Shown: positions 23,701 to 35,279, counted from the stretch's first letter. The stretch is 64,000 bases of DNA from Tetrastigma voinierianum (GCA_016808115.1 JAEQBH010009476.1:62001-126000); one strand, 5' to 3'. Made by a program: numbers and translations. The notes: generated by a model from the letters alone, not told the origin.

Positions 23701-24260
23701 GGATGACCCATCACTTGTGATAAAACATCCTCACACAGGTGGCCTTTGGTTTTTATGGATGGATCTATGCGGAGACGATGTGATGGAACAGGCTTAAGCT
23801 CTCCCCAATCCCCAGCTACTTATATACTAAATGATGTTTGAGTAGGTTGACATTGGCTCCAAATTAATGATTGCCCACACTACCTCAAGTACCTCCCAGA
23901 TATTCACCCAGAGATGGTAGGGCAACACGAGGATCTTTGTATTTCTTTAGTCTTGCGGCGAGATAGTGGCCTTGACTTGTTACGTCGGAAGGCCTTTTTG
24001 TCAACATTTAGTCCTCTCTTCACTATGCACAGGTCCTTTAAAAATTTGGCATATGTTGGGACCTGTTCAATCACGTCAAGCAGAGGGATGTTGACTTTCA
24101 CCTGCCTTAGCACCTCTAACATTTCAGCCTGGTTGATGGCCTTTTTCTTGGCTTTTAGTGCTTGCGGAAAAGGTGGGGGTTTGCTCTTTTTCCTTTGCAT
24201 TTCTTTTACATCACCTCCTCCTCTCTAGTTCGACTTCTTTTTCCTCTGGTCTTTTTTGTG
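23701..24260 (-). pseudogene. Protease region and preceding linker of element C
   Basis: 24200-23904 (minus) encodes PFPQALKAKKKAINQAEMLEVL, VKVNIPLLDVIEQVPTYAKFLKDL and VKRGLNVDKKAF, the well-conserved segment between gag and protease in Athila-type polyproteins, ending GCPTIS in an adjacent frame. The protease active-site segment expected at about 23870-23820 is scrambled by frameshifts, and I cannot read a D-x-G triad with confidence. Confidence 0.75.
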
Positions 24261-25956
24261 GATTGAGGTAGCATTTTAACCTCCTTACCACTTCCAGAAA
24301 GTGATAACGGCTTTAACTTCATCTATTCTAGGTTGGCTCCCGCTGGAAGAGCTTGGTCATGCTCCCCTAGGGTTGGTGTGTTTGGGAAATTTCCTTTTTC
24401 CTAGGCCTGTTTCTAGTTGGTCAACCTTGAAATTAGTGTGCGGGTTGTCAAATTTTGGGAAATTTCAAGCTGCGGGTTCTCTATTTAACCCACATTCAAT
24501 GTGCCTTCCCTATTATATCAATCCTACGGATTCCCAGCGCCTAGGCATTCCTTTGTATCTGATTCTTCCTAATTTCCACCACTTTGCTCGAGTTCATGAT
24601 GACTTGCTCAACTAGGGATGAGGATGGTGTGGTGGTTGTGGGGGAAGGAACCATCTTCTTTGTTGTGCGACGGGGGGGGCACATATGGTGGAGGCTTTAG
24701 TTTCCAGGAGAGGTTAGGGTGGTTCCTCCAGTTAGGGTTATATGTGTTTCAGTAAGGAGCAGTGGATGGTGGCTTGTTTGGGCCCACAACATTGGCTTGT
24801 TCAGCCACCATATCTCTTAATAAAGGAACAGTTGGGCAGTGCTCTCCTTGGTGCTCAATAGACTGACAAATGAAGCAAGGTTGATTGGGCACAGGTGCTT
24901 GCACCCTTTACCCCAGCACCTCATGTTGGTTGCCGCATTTCAAGCTCCTCCCAGGCCTTCTGCTTGAGGTGGATAGCTTTGCTTTCATCTCCATGTCCTC
25001 AGGGGTGAGTACATGCCTCCTTGGAGTGCCGAGGCCTCATCCTCTCTGCCTCTGCGGGGTTGGGTTCATCTCATGCTTTGGATGTCTCGACCACATAATT
25101 AACAAGTCCATGGCTTCTACAGATGTTTGCTCATGAGTCCCTTCCACACATAGTTTCAACAAGCGCTATGGAGGGACATTCGTATAAGTGATTAACCGAC
25201 ATCCAAGTATCAAATAACAGTGAGGGTAGGCACTGATGGTCTCAAGGTACCTTTCCCAACACTGGTAGAATTTCTCATTTTCTTGGCTTAGCTTACATAT
25301 CTCCCGATCCACAATAGTTCGGCCTCGAGTTGAACTGAGTACTAGACTTATGTCAGGTAAGAGGAAGAACTTGGTCATCATCGAGTCCACATTGGGATGT
25401 CCTCTTTGGAAAGTGGTGCATGCTTCCTCGAATTCTGGATGTGTGAGTATGGTTTTATCTCATTCCATGGAAGAGTGGGAAGCAAAGGGCACAATCTGAG
25501 CCAGGCCAAGTGTGTCCTCTGGGGCCTGTCTGAGAAGGATTGCACTACCCTTGGAGGATGTATGTCCTCCCATTGATCTATGTGCATTGGGATTTCTATA
25601 AATTTATGGTGAAAGCACTGTTGCTCAAGTGGGTGAATCATCGACATAGTGTGTGTAATTCAGACTCTATTCTTGTGAGACACTTGCTCCTTTCTAATCA
25701 GGCCTGTGATTATCAGTGGTATGGCTCTGTAAAGGCTGACCTGACAAGACAAAAAAAAAAAAAACGGGAGCTACCAAAAGGGTTAGTATTGTACAAAAAA
25801 GAAGTATGATAAAAATTGTATATGGATATTATAAAATTGAATCAATCTAATAGTGAGCTGCTAGGAAATAACGTTAAAAACAAAAGGTTGAAAATTACTA
25901 ACCTTGCGCGTTGTGATTACTAGGTTCTAACCAAACTCGTCAATTGCATAGGCATC
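24261..25956 (-). pseudogene. gag of element C with intact CCHC zinc knuckle
   Basis: Going down the minus strand from the primer site, an ATG lies at 25980-25978 within the primer region. Capsid-like text is found near 25390-25166 (REICKLSQENEKFYQCWERYLETI), matching the ERY/ERF block of Athila and Tat gag. A nucleocapsid zinc knuckle, CFICQSIEHQGEHC (C-x2-C-x4-H-x4-C), is encoded at about 24875-24834, followed by a conserved PTVPLLRDMVAEQANVVGP. The C-terminal proline-rich linker has no clear open frame. Confidence 0.7.
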
Positions 25957-25980
25957 ATCCCTAACTGCTTGAGGCGCCAT
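25957..25980 (-). promoter_or_regulatory. Primer binding site of element C (TGGCGCC, tRNA-Asp type)
   Basis: On the minus strand, tggcgcctcaagcagttagg lies about 11 bases beyond the LTR end at 25991. The first seven bases match the tRNA-Asp primer site; the rest has drifted. Confidence 0.6.
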
Positions 25981-25990
25981 TTGATTATTT

Positions 25991-27273
25991 AAGATGAGTA
26001 GCATGCCTGGGGGTAGAGGTGGGTGCTCAGAATCAAAAATATTTATAAACTAAACCTCTTGACCCAACATGCCTTCTTAACGATTATAATTAACTCTAGG
26101 GTCGAACATAGGGATGGGTTTTTTCTTAGTGAGTAACTGAGTTAGTTAAAATAGTATAGAATTCACTTTTGATTTTGGGTTTTCATAAAAACAATAGTTT
26201 GGTAGAATTTGAAAGCAACTAAAATACTGGTAAAATGTAAAAGAACTCCTTGAAACCTGGGCCTTGGGTTTGAGTTCTAGGAGCAGTGGGAGAATCCTTG
26301 GATCTTTTCCTCACGTTGGGGAGGATGACCTATAGTCATTTCCCGAACCGGATCTTTGTTTAGCTATAAAATCGAACCCTAATAGTTTTCCTCTTGAGAA
26401 ATAGCATTTATTGGTCATTAATGTTTCAAGACTAGAAAAGTTGATCCTTTAATCTACCCTACAGTGACAAATAATGGAAACTAAATGAGCCTTAGTGGAT
26501 CTATAATAAACATCCATGGAGACCCAAAATTACCAATCTTGGTCAATGGGCCATAAAGTTTAACCTCTATTGAGAGATAGAGACATAAGCGATGGCACTT
26601 GTTAAAAAGCAAGAGGACCAATTTGTTTTACCTCAAAACCTGGCCGGTATCCACACTCTTCAAGGATAAGAGGTTGGCCAGCCATCCTTTGAGTTAGCAT
26701 CTCACCGGAAATTTATTTGGCAAACAAAGAAAGTGAAAGTGAGAAAATGAGAGAAAAATGAGAGAAAAGAAACACGGGCGGGAGAGATAAAAACTTTAGA
26801 CAAAATTTATTCATAAAAATTAAGTCTTATCAAAAATAATGAGCTTTATATCTTGCTCAGGAACAAGGGGGAAATTACAAAATGTATGACTTCACCATGT
26901 GTATTACATAGAGGGTAGTTTGGGAGAAAAGTTCAATCAAGTTGGTCAAAATGGGAGGGTCGAACAAGACCACGGGCAGATTCTTTGAAAATTTGTGCTT
27001 GCGAGTGAGTGCAGAGTACCTATTCTATTTTACTTGCTCCATTTTCCTTTGGCTTGACCCACAACTTTTGAGTTTGTATATTTTTAAATGTGTTTGGAGT
27101 CAGAGGTTTGGCGAGAGAGTTTAGCTTGCATAAACTACAAAAATAACACAAATGTATGTGATTAGTAGTAAAGTGAGACCTTAATGTCAATTGGGTTAAT
27201 TAAGTTGATTAGAATACAAAAGTGCAAAACACACCCAATAAGCAGGCTCAAAACCGCTATTTAGGCATAATCG
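25991..27273 (-). repeat. 5' LTR of element C (right copy)
   Basis: It is homologous over its length to 17376-18601, with many indels. A minus-strand TATA box (tatataaagctc) is conserved at about 26841-26852. Its outer end near cataatcg corresponds to the inner end ttaatca of the other LTR. Confidence 0.82.
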
Positions 27274-27280
27274 ACGGGCT

Positions 27281-27740
27281 TAAGATGGATGATAAAAAGT
27301 CCATTTTAGTTATATATCTTTATGATGGTTGAATTTGTTTGTTGGAAAAGTGTCGGCAGGACACTTACAACCTTCTTCTATTAATAAGTAGAGTATTTGA
27401 AAAGTGTTGGGGCAACTTGTCATGCAAATATAGTTGTGAACTTCATTTCGCTTTGAGGTTGTTCACTCCATTTTAAGCTGCTAAATTGTTTTGTGATAAT
27501 CTACAGCTGTAATATCTTTCTCTTAGAACATGAGGAGCACATCTCATTCATTATTGATGATGAAGTTCTTTTACAAAGAGAGGGTTAGCGAGTCCCTCAT
27601 TTCAATTAGACGCCTGCCTTGTACCCTTTCAGCTATGTTAAGTAGATCCCTTCAACCAAAGACTTTTATTTGTATGTTTCAAGTACGTCACCATGGGGTT
27701 GTTAGGAGCCTAGACTCTTTGTTTAGTGGGGTTTGCCTTT
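27281..27740 (+). pseudogene. Ty1/copia pol, 3' segment: remainder of RNase H and pol C-terminus
   Basis: Directly after element C the + strand again encodes copia RNase H in shifting frames: MDDKKS and YIFMM near 27290-27350, WKSV near 27350, ATCHA near 27415, FCDN near 27490. The frame 27530-27835 carries RSTSHSLLMMKFFYKERVSE and SLISIRRLP, then LQPKTFICMFQ and GVVRSLD, equivalent to the pol C-terminus. This continues from 17375, which establishes the order of insertion (copia first, element C later). The coding ends by about 27740. Confidence 0.82.
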
Positions 27741-28390
27741 ATGTCACAGTAGGAAAACTCATGTTTTCATTCATTACATGCACATTTTGGCGTTTATCAT
27801 TATCATATGAATTAGCCCATCATTTCAGCCGATGATGTTTTCTTTCTATTGAAATAATACTCTTGTATAGAGTAAAGCACCTATAGATTAGTGAAGAAAA
27901 AACAGTTTTGCTGCAATTTATGCATCCCCTCTCGGTGTATTAACTGTAAATGATTTGTTATGGCTATGTAAGTCTTTTATGGAAGCATTTGAGTTATGAT
28001 TTGATTAGTAGTCTTGATTATTATTATATCTCTCTTGGTATGTTAATTTTATATGATTTAAGTTATGAAGCTATATTAATCTATTTGAAAGCATTTGAGT
28101 TAAGATTATGTTTGTTGTCTAAGTGATGGGAAATATTAAGATTAAATTATTAACTATAAGTAAGTAAACATAAATCTTCAATTTTAATTGTATAATTGTG
28201 CATGTTAATTATAGGTCATTTATGAGATAGTTTAATATTAACTAGTTATGAGCCAATGGTTATATGTTCTCCTTTGCTTTGGTAAACCCATTGGACTAAA
28301 ACTCAATTATTCTCTTGTGCTCTATATATATATATAGCCTTAGAATTTTATAAGGGGTTTTTTTAGAACACGTTTAGGGAGAAGGAAGAG
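27741..28390. other. AT-rich stretch, possible copia 3' LTR; no gene
   Basis: It lies where the copia 3' LTR should be. It has an imperfect direct repeat (gaa(a)gcatttgagtta, near 27980 and 28088) and a TA run at 28325-28336, but no matching LTR copy upstream in this window. A purine-rich segment just before 28391 (tttagggagaaggaagag) resembles a polypurine tract. Confidence 0.35.
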
Positions 28391-28724
28391 ATCTTGGTGG
28401 AAAAACCACTATAGTTGAATTTTGCTAGGAATGGAAGAAATTGTAATTTTTTAGGAATTCTTTCTAGATATGGATGACATGACAGAGTGGTTTATAGTTG
28501 GAATGGATCTGCGTGAAATCTAGTCACTGAGTGAATTTTGTTAAATTACGAAACCGGATTTTCACGAATTTGAGGTAATAAGTTAGTGTGGGTAGCAAAA
28601 AGCAGAGTTTTTAGAAAATCCCAGAAAATCTCAAATCTATTTTAAAGAATCCGTTTAAGATAGATGGAACTGAAACTGAAACGAAATAAATTATTTCGGT
28701 GCGAGAATGGAACCGAAGAAGTGT

Positions 28725-28766
28725 GACACGTGGCGCGACGTGAGCCACGTGTCCACACTATAAATA
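28725..28766 (+). promoter_or_regulatory. LTR promoter: inverted G-box pair and TATA box
   Basis: GACACGTGGC (28725-28734) and GCCACGTGTC (28744-28753) form a perfect inverted repeat with a 9-base spacer. Each contains CACGTG, the core bound by plant bZIP and bHLH factors (G-box/ABRE). The TATA box follows 4 bases later. The 3' LTR keeps a decayed form (gacacatggt and gccacgatgtc, about 35614-35643) above its TATA box at 35649-35657. Hormone- or light-responsive LTR transcription is a reasonable inference but untested. Confidence 0.7.
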
Positions 28767-28826
28767 GCCTAAAATATCTAACATGCCAAAAAGATCTGCA
28801 TTTTGATTACAGAGGAAGCTTGTTGG

Positions 28827-28828
<2 letters not shown>

Positions 28829-28861
<33 letters not shown>

Positions 28862-28864
28862 GGA
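28829..28864 (+). repeat. (GA)n microsatellite in the LTR leader
   Basis: About 15 GA units with minor interruptions lie 65 bp below the TATA box. The 3' LTR has a short equivalent (gagagagagag, 35705-35720), so the run expanded in this copy. Confidence 0.9.
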
Positions 28865-31317
28865 GGAAAGAAAAGAGCTGGGGCCCTTTCTGGAAGGCGT
28901 TTCACGGGGTTTGCCGGTTAGACTCGGCGGGACGGAGTTAAAGTGCTCTCTACACGACCGAGGCTACGCGTGGTACTAGAATCACAAGATTTGCCAGGTC
29001 CAAGAGTTGGTTTCACGAGGAAACTGAAAAGGCAGTGTCCGGGAAATCAACGCCTAATTGGAAGTAGGGTTGTTATCTACTCGATTTAATTTATGTCCCC
29101 AGGGCATGTGTGTGTGTGACAAAGTGGAGGAGAATGTTGTCGATTTTTTCGCCGACCCCCATGGCGTGTTTTGGCCTACGTGGCCATCCCTCATCCGAAT
29201 TGAGTGATTCTAATTTCTGGATAAACTATACTTGTAGGCAAACATATCTCCTTGAAATAGGTCTATCCAAATTCCGACCCCTTTAGACTCATAAATGCAT
29301 TCCAAGTGGAGCTATGTTCAGGCAGTTTTCCTGTTCTATTTTGAGACCCCATGACTTTTTTTTTTGCCATAACTTGGCAATCACTCATCTGAACTGAGTG
29401 ATTTTAATTGTAAGGTAAACTATGCTTATAGGAGAACATATTTCCTTGAAATAGAGATTATCAATTCAAACCCCTTTGGACTTCGATGCATTTAAAGGGG
29501 CTATGTTCAAAGCTGGAGTTTTAATTTATGTTTGAAAAGCGACTAGTCACCAGTTGTTTAGGACATATCTTAAGTTTGGTGATCGATTTAGGTGATTCAA
29601 TTGAAGGAAAAGAACCCTAAGAACCGTATATTGAAATGAGTACAAAGAACCAGTGTCCAAATTATGGATTAAGACCACGAGAATCGGGTATCACATCTTT
29701 CGGTGTAAGTAGAGTAGGCGACCGGAGTTTGAATGAAAGGTCATAACTTCTTCATCAAACTCCGTTTTGGGTGTTCTGGACTCTATGGAAAGCCATTGAG
29801 TCAGAGCAACCATATAAATTTAGAAGTGTCGGTTATCCACAACCTTGTAAAGTTGAATTGTTTGTACCAAGTGTGTGTGATTGGGACAGGGGGTCATTTC
29901 CTGTTTTGTTTGCCTCCAACTTCGGATGACCATATCTTTCGCGTCCGAACTCCGTTTGGGGTGTTCTTAGACTCTATGGAAAGACCATTGAGTTAATATT
30001 ATTTCCATGTTCCTGTGGAAGGCATTGGGTCTCCACAACCTTGCTTCAAATCTATGTATTTCACCAAGTGTGCAGGTTATTTGGTTGTGTCATTCATGAA
30101 TAGTGAGTTTTAAGGCATTGTGCATGGCATGTTTCAGGACATGTGTATTGGGTATGAATTTCCATGAGTTAGTATAGAAAAGGCTATATGAAATTACTTA
30201 TTTGGTCATGTGACTAGTGAATCTAATATATGCGCCACGATATCTATAAAGATTGGCATGGAAATGTATGGAACTTATATACTTGCGATATATGTTGCAT
30301 GGTATTTGACATAGTACAATTGATTAGAAGAAAGTTCCATGTAGTGTGCATCGCATGTAACATGAGAATTTGCGGTGACATTAGCATTGCATATGCATAG
30401 GGACATCAACATAGGGTGTGTGTGCATGGATATGGTCATTATCATTAGTGTTGATGAATGGGTGTGAAACTCATACTTTGGGCGATATTCAATGTGGAAT
30501 ATCATGGTTTAAACAACAAAAATAAATATAAATAATGTGTGTTAGGCGAGCAAGAAAGTAGATTAACTTATAGAGTGAAAAGCCCCGTGAGAACATGGGT
30601 GTAAAAGACCGGCGGTGTGATCTGAAAAGTTCTTTTGCCCAAAGAAGACACACGGTCATGTTTATCTCATAGACTTCCGGTTGTGTGATAGGAGTCGGGA
30701 TTGACTAGTTAGTTTGCCCATTAGCGCCTGCATTAGTCTTGGTGAGATAGTGAGGGCTCGATACATGGGTCATTAGTAATACCAGTGACGGTTTTCACAC
30801 TTAACATATACATGTGTGAGGGAGTCGGTGAGTGACTCGGGATCTAGGCATGATGACATTTCATGCATGACATATGACATTTATGTAGACATTTTACTTG
30901 GATGTGTGTTTGGTTTGTGACCATTGAATGTGCACTTAGATGGAGAGTAGCCCTTATAGGATTCATCCTCTACTGGGCTTTGCTCACCCCGTCGTAGGAC
31001 CCCCTTTCAGGTACAAGTCCGATGCAAGCATCTGACCCGCATATGGGACCGCATGAGGGATGAGAGCCGGATGCGGCTTTGTTTTGTTTTGTTTTTGTCT
31101 TGTATTATATTCGAGCAAAACCAAAACATGTATACCACCTATAAGGGCGCTGAAAGTGGGTACATTGGATTAATAATTCTATCACATGGTTTATGTTGTG
31201 AATTAAACAATAAAGAATGGTCTAAATATATGAGACAAATGAGTGTATGAGATTTTTAGGTATTTATAGTTATATAGGGTTGTAGTTTGTGAATAGACCA
31301 GGGATAAGGGTGTCACG

Positions 31318-31333
31318 ACGGTATCGAGCTTAG
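31318..31333 (+). promoter_or_regulatory. Primer binding site of element D (initiator tRNA-Met type, decayed)
   Basis: acggtatcgagcttag directly after the LTR end resembles TGGTATCAGAGC, the site complementary to initiator tRNA-Met used by chromoviruses, with a few changes. Confidence 0.6.
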
Positions 31334-32560
31334 GTAAGCAGATTACCTAGGGAGCTCGAGATGAGGGGTATCCACAGAGTATGGTCTTGGTAACTGGCTC
31401 ATCTCATTTAAATTATCGAAATTTGCATTACAATGCCAAGGGTTGATGGGCGTGGGTCTAGATCATGCATTGTTGTGTGTATTGCATGTTTTTATTCTTA
31501 ACATCTTAATACGATTTAATGAATGATGCCTCATGAAGTGATTGTATATATACTGGAACACTAGGGCTAGAAAACATAACCTTAGGGGTTCGGAAAAAAA
31601 ATGAACATGATAGTTCGGGAACTGATTTGTATTAGTGGTTGGCATTATGCACCACTAAGGAAAAATGGATGAGCGGTGTAGTTCATGATCTTAAGAATCT
31701 ATTAGTAGTTGGCGGTGCACTACTAGTTGGGGCGAGATGCACACTACTAGTTAGGCCGAGATAGAAATTTGAGAACTCTATTGCTATCGACCGCGTGTGA
31801 AGATGGCTATGAGGAAGGCGTCGAGGGGTGGTGGTGGAGTAATAGCTGTGACCCGCAGTTTTTAAACCTCCATAGAGGTTGTTCTTCTTGACCCCCGCTA
31901 TCACGAGGGCGGTGTAGTTCTTTGCCACCATCGCACAAGCTAGTGCAGTGGAGAACCAAGGGGTCAAGTAACCTCAGTTCGAGGCACATGATCTCTGGGG
32001 CCTTGAGAGGAGGGGAGGGCTTCAGATGGTGTGGGTCATTGTTTGAACTAATGAAAGGATACGGCGCTAGTCTTTAGAGGAAGGAGAATCAATCTTCTTC
32101 TAGCTGCAGGAAGAAGCGAGGGGACACATTTTGTATCGCGATTTCGAGGGGCGGGGCGAGTATCAAGGCGGTGATCGGTCGAGAACTGGCCCCAGATGAG
32201 GGAAGATAACATGCTACCATTGCCATCAGCCCCGGAAACACGTGAGTGGTGTCCGCAGTGGGGATCTTGAGTTATGGGTTCACCTGTTGGTGTGAGGGAC
32301 TTGCGCGGGCGCGATTTTTTCCTCCTTACCTAGCATGGGCCGGGGAATAGATATCGGTCCAGTGCAGCTGAGCACCTCACTTTCTTGAGATGGGCCACGT
32401 GGGCAGAGACATGGAGTGGTCGAGGCGAGATTTTCGAGGCCGATACTTCTGAGACTGGGGGCGTGTCTGCGTAGTAACCTTGATGAGCTTGTAGATCAGT
32501 CGATGTCTACGAATGCCTCGCTCTCCTGAGAGTGTTGTTTAAATTTGGATGCATCATATT
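31334..32560 (+). pseudogene. gag region of element D, too decayed to read continuously
   Basis: Position between primer site and protease implies gag. Only fragments are visible, such as a start-like ATGGCTATGAGG near 31803 and a cysteine-containing piece near 32240-32260. Minus-strand frames at 31683-31989 are open by chance. I cannot identify capsid or zinc-knuckle motifs securely. Confidence 0.45.
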
Positions 32561-33660
32561 CATGTTATGGTTATATGTATGGCGAAAAGTTTGGGCTTAG
32601 AGAGTTTAGAAACCTTGGAAAGCCGTTGTAGTGGTCTCTAGGAACTAGGGTGAATGTTGTAAGATATCATAGATTGTGGTTGTGAGATCTGAGGACTGCT
32701 CACGGTGGACCTTTGGGTGATGGACATATCGAATTATGATGTCATTCTGGGCATAGATTGGTTAACGGCACACCGAGTCATCATTGATTGTGATAGTAAG
32801 AGAATTACTACCTACACACAGGACAGTAGTTGTGTGACTTTTCAAGGGGAGAAGCATGATGCTTTACCCCAGACAGTGCATGACTCTAGATGGAGTGGAC
32901 AGTTGATGGGTTAACTAGCAAGCCTTACCTTGGAGGAGGAGGTGAGACATGAATTGGATCTACCTCGGGTAGTTTGCGAGTATGAGAATGTTTTTCTTGA
33001 TGAGCTACCGGAATTACCTCCGCACAGGGATGTGGACTTTGTCATTGAGTTACACCCTAGTACGTCGCCTATTTCAATGATTCCTCATAGAATGGCACCA
33101 GTTGAAGAACTTAAGGTCCATCTGAATACGTTGGGCAGGTTTTATTAGGCCAAAGCACTTCACCTAGGGCGCTTGAGTTCTGTTTACTGGGAAAGGAATC
33201 AAAATTCAGTGGAATGACACGTGTGAGGGCATTCTAGGAATTGAAAATGGGGCTTTACTACGACTCTGTGCGATAGTCCGGCAGGGACAAAGGTACACGG
33301 TGTATTGTGATGCCTCAAAGAACGGACTGAGATGTGTTCTGATGCAGTCCATGAGAGTAGTAGCTTATGGTTCACGACAGTTGAAGAACCATGAACAAAA
33401 TTACCCGACACATGACATGGAGTTGGCAGCTATAGTCTTCACCTTAAAGATATGGCTCCACTATTTGTATGGTGAGCAGTTCGAGGTATTTTCAGACCAC
33501 AAAAGTCTAAAGTATATCTTTACACAGCGGGACCTCAACATGAGGCAACACAAATGGATGGAGTATCTGGAGGATTATGACTTCACTTTGCATTACCATC
33601 CGGGTAAGGCAAATGTTGTGGTTGTCTTCGATCCCGATCACGGGGGATCTGTGATGTAAC
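32561..33660 (+). pseudogene. Protease, RT N-terminus and RNase H of element D, RT core deleted
   Basis: Protease remnants (MAKSLGLERLETLE, 32577-32620) lead to LWVMDISNYDVILGIDWL (32705-32770) and CVTFQGEKHDALPQTV. RT begins at 32930 (EVRHELDLPRVVCEYENVF, ELPPHRDVDFVIELHP). RT homology stops near 33180 just after the position of the TSPxGAPV box. The next readable text, GKGIKIQWND (33188-33218), belongs to the RT/RNase H connection, so the palm with its catalytic DD motif is missing. RNase H is well preserved at 33300-33659: VYCDASKNGLRCVLMQ, VAYGSRQLKNHEQNYPTHD, FSDHKSLKYIFTQRDLN and LHYHPGKANVV. The junction looks like an internal deletion of several hundred bases. Confidence 0.85.
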
Positions 33661-35180
33661 TAAGTAAGCCCGGATGCTGGCGTAGACAAATTTAGCTATA
33701 GTACTGCTGATCTGAAGCTCAAGGGTTTTTGGGGAGTTTAGTGGCTATGCCTTCCCTATTGAGCAAAATTGATTGAGTCGAGGCGGGACTTCGAAGATAT
33801 CATCCATCGGGGACCAGTGCGAGGAAGGTCACGGCGAAGCCCGAGAGTTAGGCCATTCACATGGATGGTAGTCTTCGATTTAGGGGATGGATTGTGGTTC
33901 CCCAGTTGGTAGACCTGAGAGAGAAGATCCTTAGGAAGTTCCATTGCTCTCGTTTTGTAGTGCATCCAGATGGTACGAAGATGTATCACGATCTACGTTA
34001 CAAGTATTACTGGAGCGAGATGAAGAGACGCGTTGGGGATTTTGTGCGACAATGTCTCACGTGTCGGCGGATAAAAATTTAGCGTCAGGAAATTTGGCAG
34101 CCTCTAAGCCATTGGAAGTGTGAGTGGAAGTGGGAGCATATCACGATGGATTTTGTGACTCACTTACCACGGACATTGCAAAGGCATGAGGCGGTGTGGG
34201 TGATAGTGGACCGACTTACTAAGTCGGCACATTTCTGGCTGTGCGGATGACCTTCACACTAGAGGAATTCTGTAGGTTGTACATATGAGAGATCGTCCGG
34301 TTACATAGGTACCGATTAATACATTATATCGGATCGGGATCGAGTTCTGACTCTTTGGGGAAGGTTTCAGAGGAGAGCCATGGGACATAGTTGATGATGA
34401 GCACCAGCGCCATCCCACATATAGATGGTCAGTCGGAGATGACCATAGAGGTTCGAAGGGCATCTTTGCGAGCATCGTCAGAATCTCGAGGTATTTGGAA
34501 GAGCATTTTCCATGAAGTTGAGTTTGCTTATAACAACAGTTATCAAGCGGAGTATACGAGATGGCACCACATAAGGCATTATATGCAGTAGTGATCTCTG
34601 TTTGTTGGACGGAGGTGGGAGAGAGAAACTCACTGCCGATCAGAGAGTTGATTAGAGTCACCTCACGAGAAGGTGGATTGATACGTATGGCGTCTTCTCC
34701 GCTCGAGTCGTGAAGAGTTACGCTGATAAACAGCGACCTCTGGGGTTTGGCGGGTGATCATGCTTCTTGAAGGTGATGCCTAAGAGAGGAGTGGTCGGGT
34801 TGTAAGCGGGGAAAGCTATCCAGAGATATATTGGGCCCTTGAGGTACTCGGAAGTGCGGAGTATGTAGTTGCTTACCGGTTGGCACTACCGCAAATTGTG
34901 TGTAGTGTTCCTGGCGTATTCGCCTCCATGAATCCATAAGCCCACGCCAGTCAGGTTCATGTAGTGGATTAGGGCGAGCTTGTTATTGATACAGATGAGA
35001 CCTTTGAGGAGGGACCAGTGCGTACATCGCCAGTTCGCGGGGACCCGGGTTTGCGACATAAAGTGTGAGGGCTAGTGAAGGTCTTTATCGCTGGCCACGA
35101 GGGTGAGGAAACGACATGGGACGTGAGGACTATGATCTGTACCGCTATCCTTTTTATTTGAGGATGAAGGTACTCTCTTT
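33661..35180 (+). pseudogene. Integrase and chromodomain-like tail of element D
   Basis: The zinc-binding N-terminus is at 33861-34082: FHCSRFVVHPDGTKMYHDL and YYWSEMKRRVGDFVRQC then LTCRRIK, with the H and C residues of HHCC present. The core follows (WEHITMDFVTHLPRTLQRH, 34135-34190; VWVIVDRLTKSAHF, 34195-34238), then frameshifts, with FAYNNSYQ near 34525. The C-terminal end near 35090-35160 reads GHEGEETTWDVRTM, similar to the W-x-TWE section of the chromodomain that chromoviruses use to target heterochromatin. The rest is broken. Confidence 0.78.
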
Positions 35181-35264
35181 AGTCATTTGGTAGCATTCAG
35201 CCAGTATTATATACATGTGATTTCATATAGTTTGTGTGTGTAGAATTTCAGGAGACTAATTCTT

Positions 35265-35279
35265 TTAAGGGAGGAAGAA
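35265..35279 (+). promoter_or_regulatory. Polypurine tract of element D
   Basis: ttaagggaggaagaa lies directly before the 3' LTR start, as expected for the plus-strand primer. Confidence 0.75.

Larger units (their letters stand above)
17376..27280 (-). mobile_element. Athila-type Ty3/gypsy retrotransposon (element C), minus strand, inserted in copia RNase H
   Basis: Two related about 1.25 kb LTRs (17376-18601 and 25991-27273) flank a minus-strand gag-pol read from about 25.9 kb down to 20.5 kb. A TGGCGCC primer site lies beside the right-hand LTR, and a polypurine tract (agtttggggag on the minus strand) beside the left-hand one. Total length is about 9.9 kb. Copia RNase H coding stops at the left edge and resumes at the right edge, so this is an insertion. 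The sequence gct(t)aagat occurs on both flanks (17373-17380 and about 27278-27285), suggesting an AAGAT duplication, but the LTR termini have drifted and boundaries are good to about 10 bp. Confidence 0.85.
28391..31316 (+). repeat. 5' LTR of element D (about 2.9 kb)
   Basis: 28410-29290 is homologous to 35300-36165, and 29345-31316 is homologous in reverse complement to 38630-36601. It ends gggtgtca just before the primer site. A TATA box (ctataaata) at 28758-28766 sits below a G-box inverted repeat. A GA microsatellite and a leader follow. The frames at 28730-28921, 29733-29996 and 31053-31250 are not real genes. Confidence 0.8.

Noticed and set aside
29733..29996. 88-codon open frame in the LTR of element D
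   Set aside because: Lies inside LTR sequence repeated in inverted copy at 36.6-38.6 kb, where the frame is not conserved.
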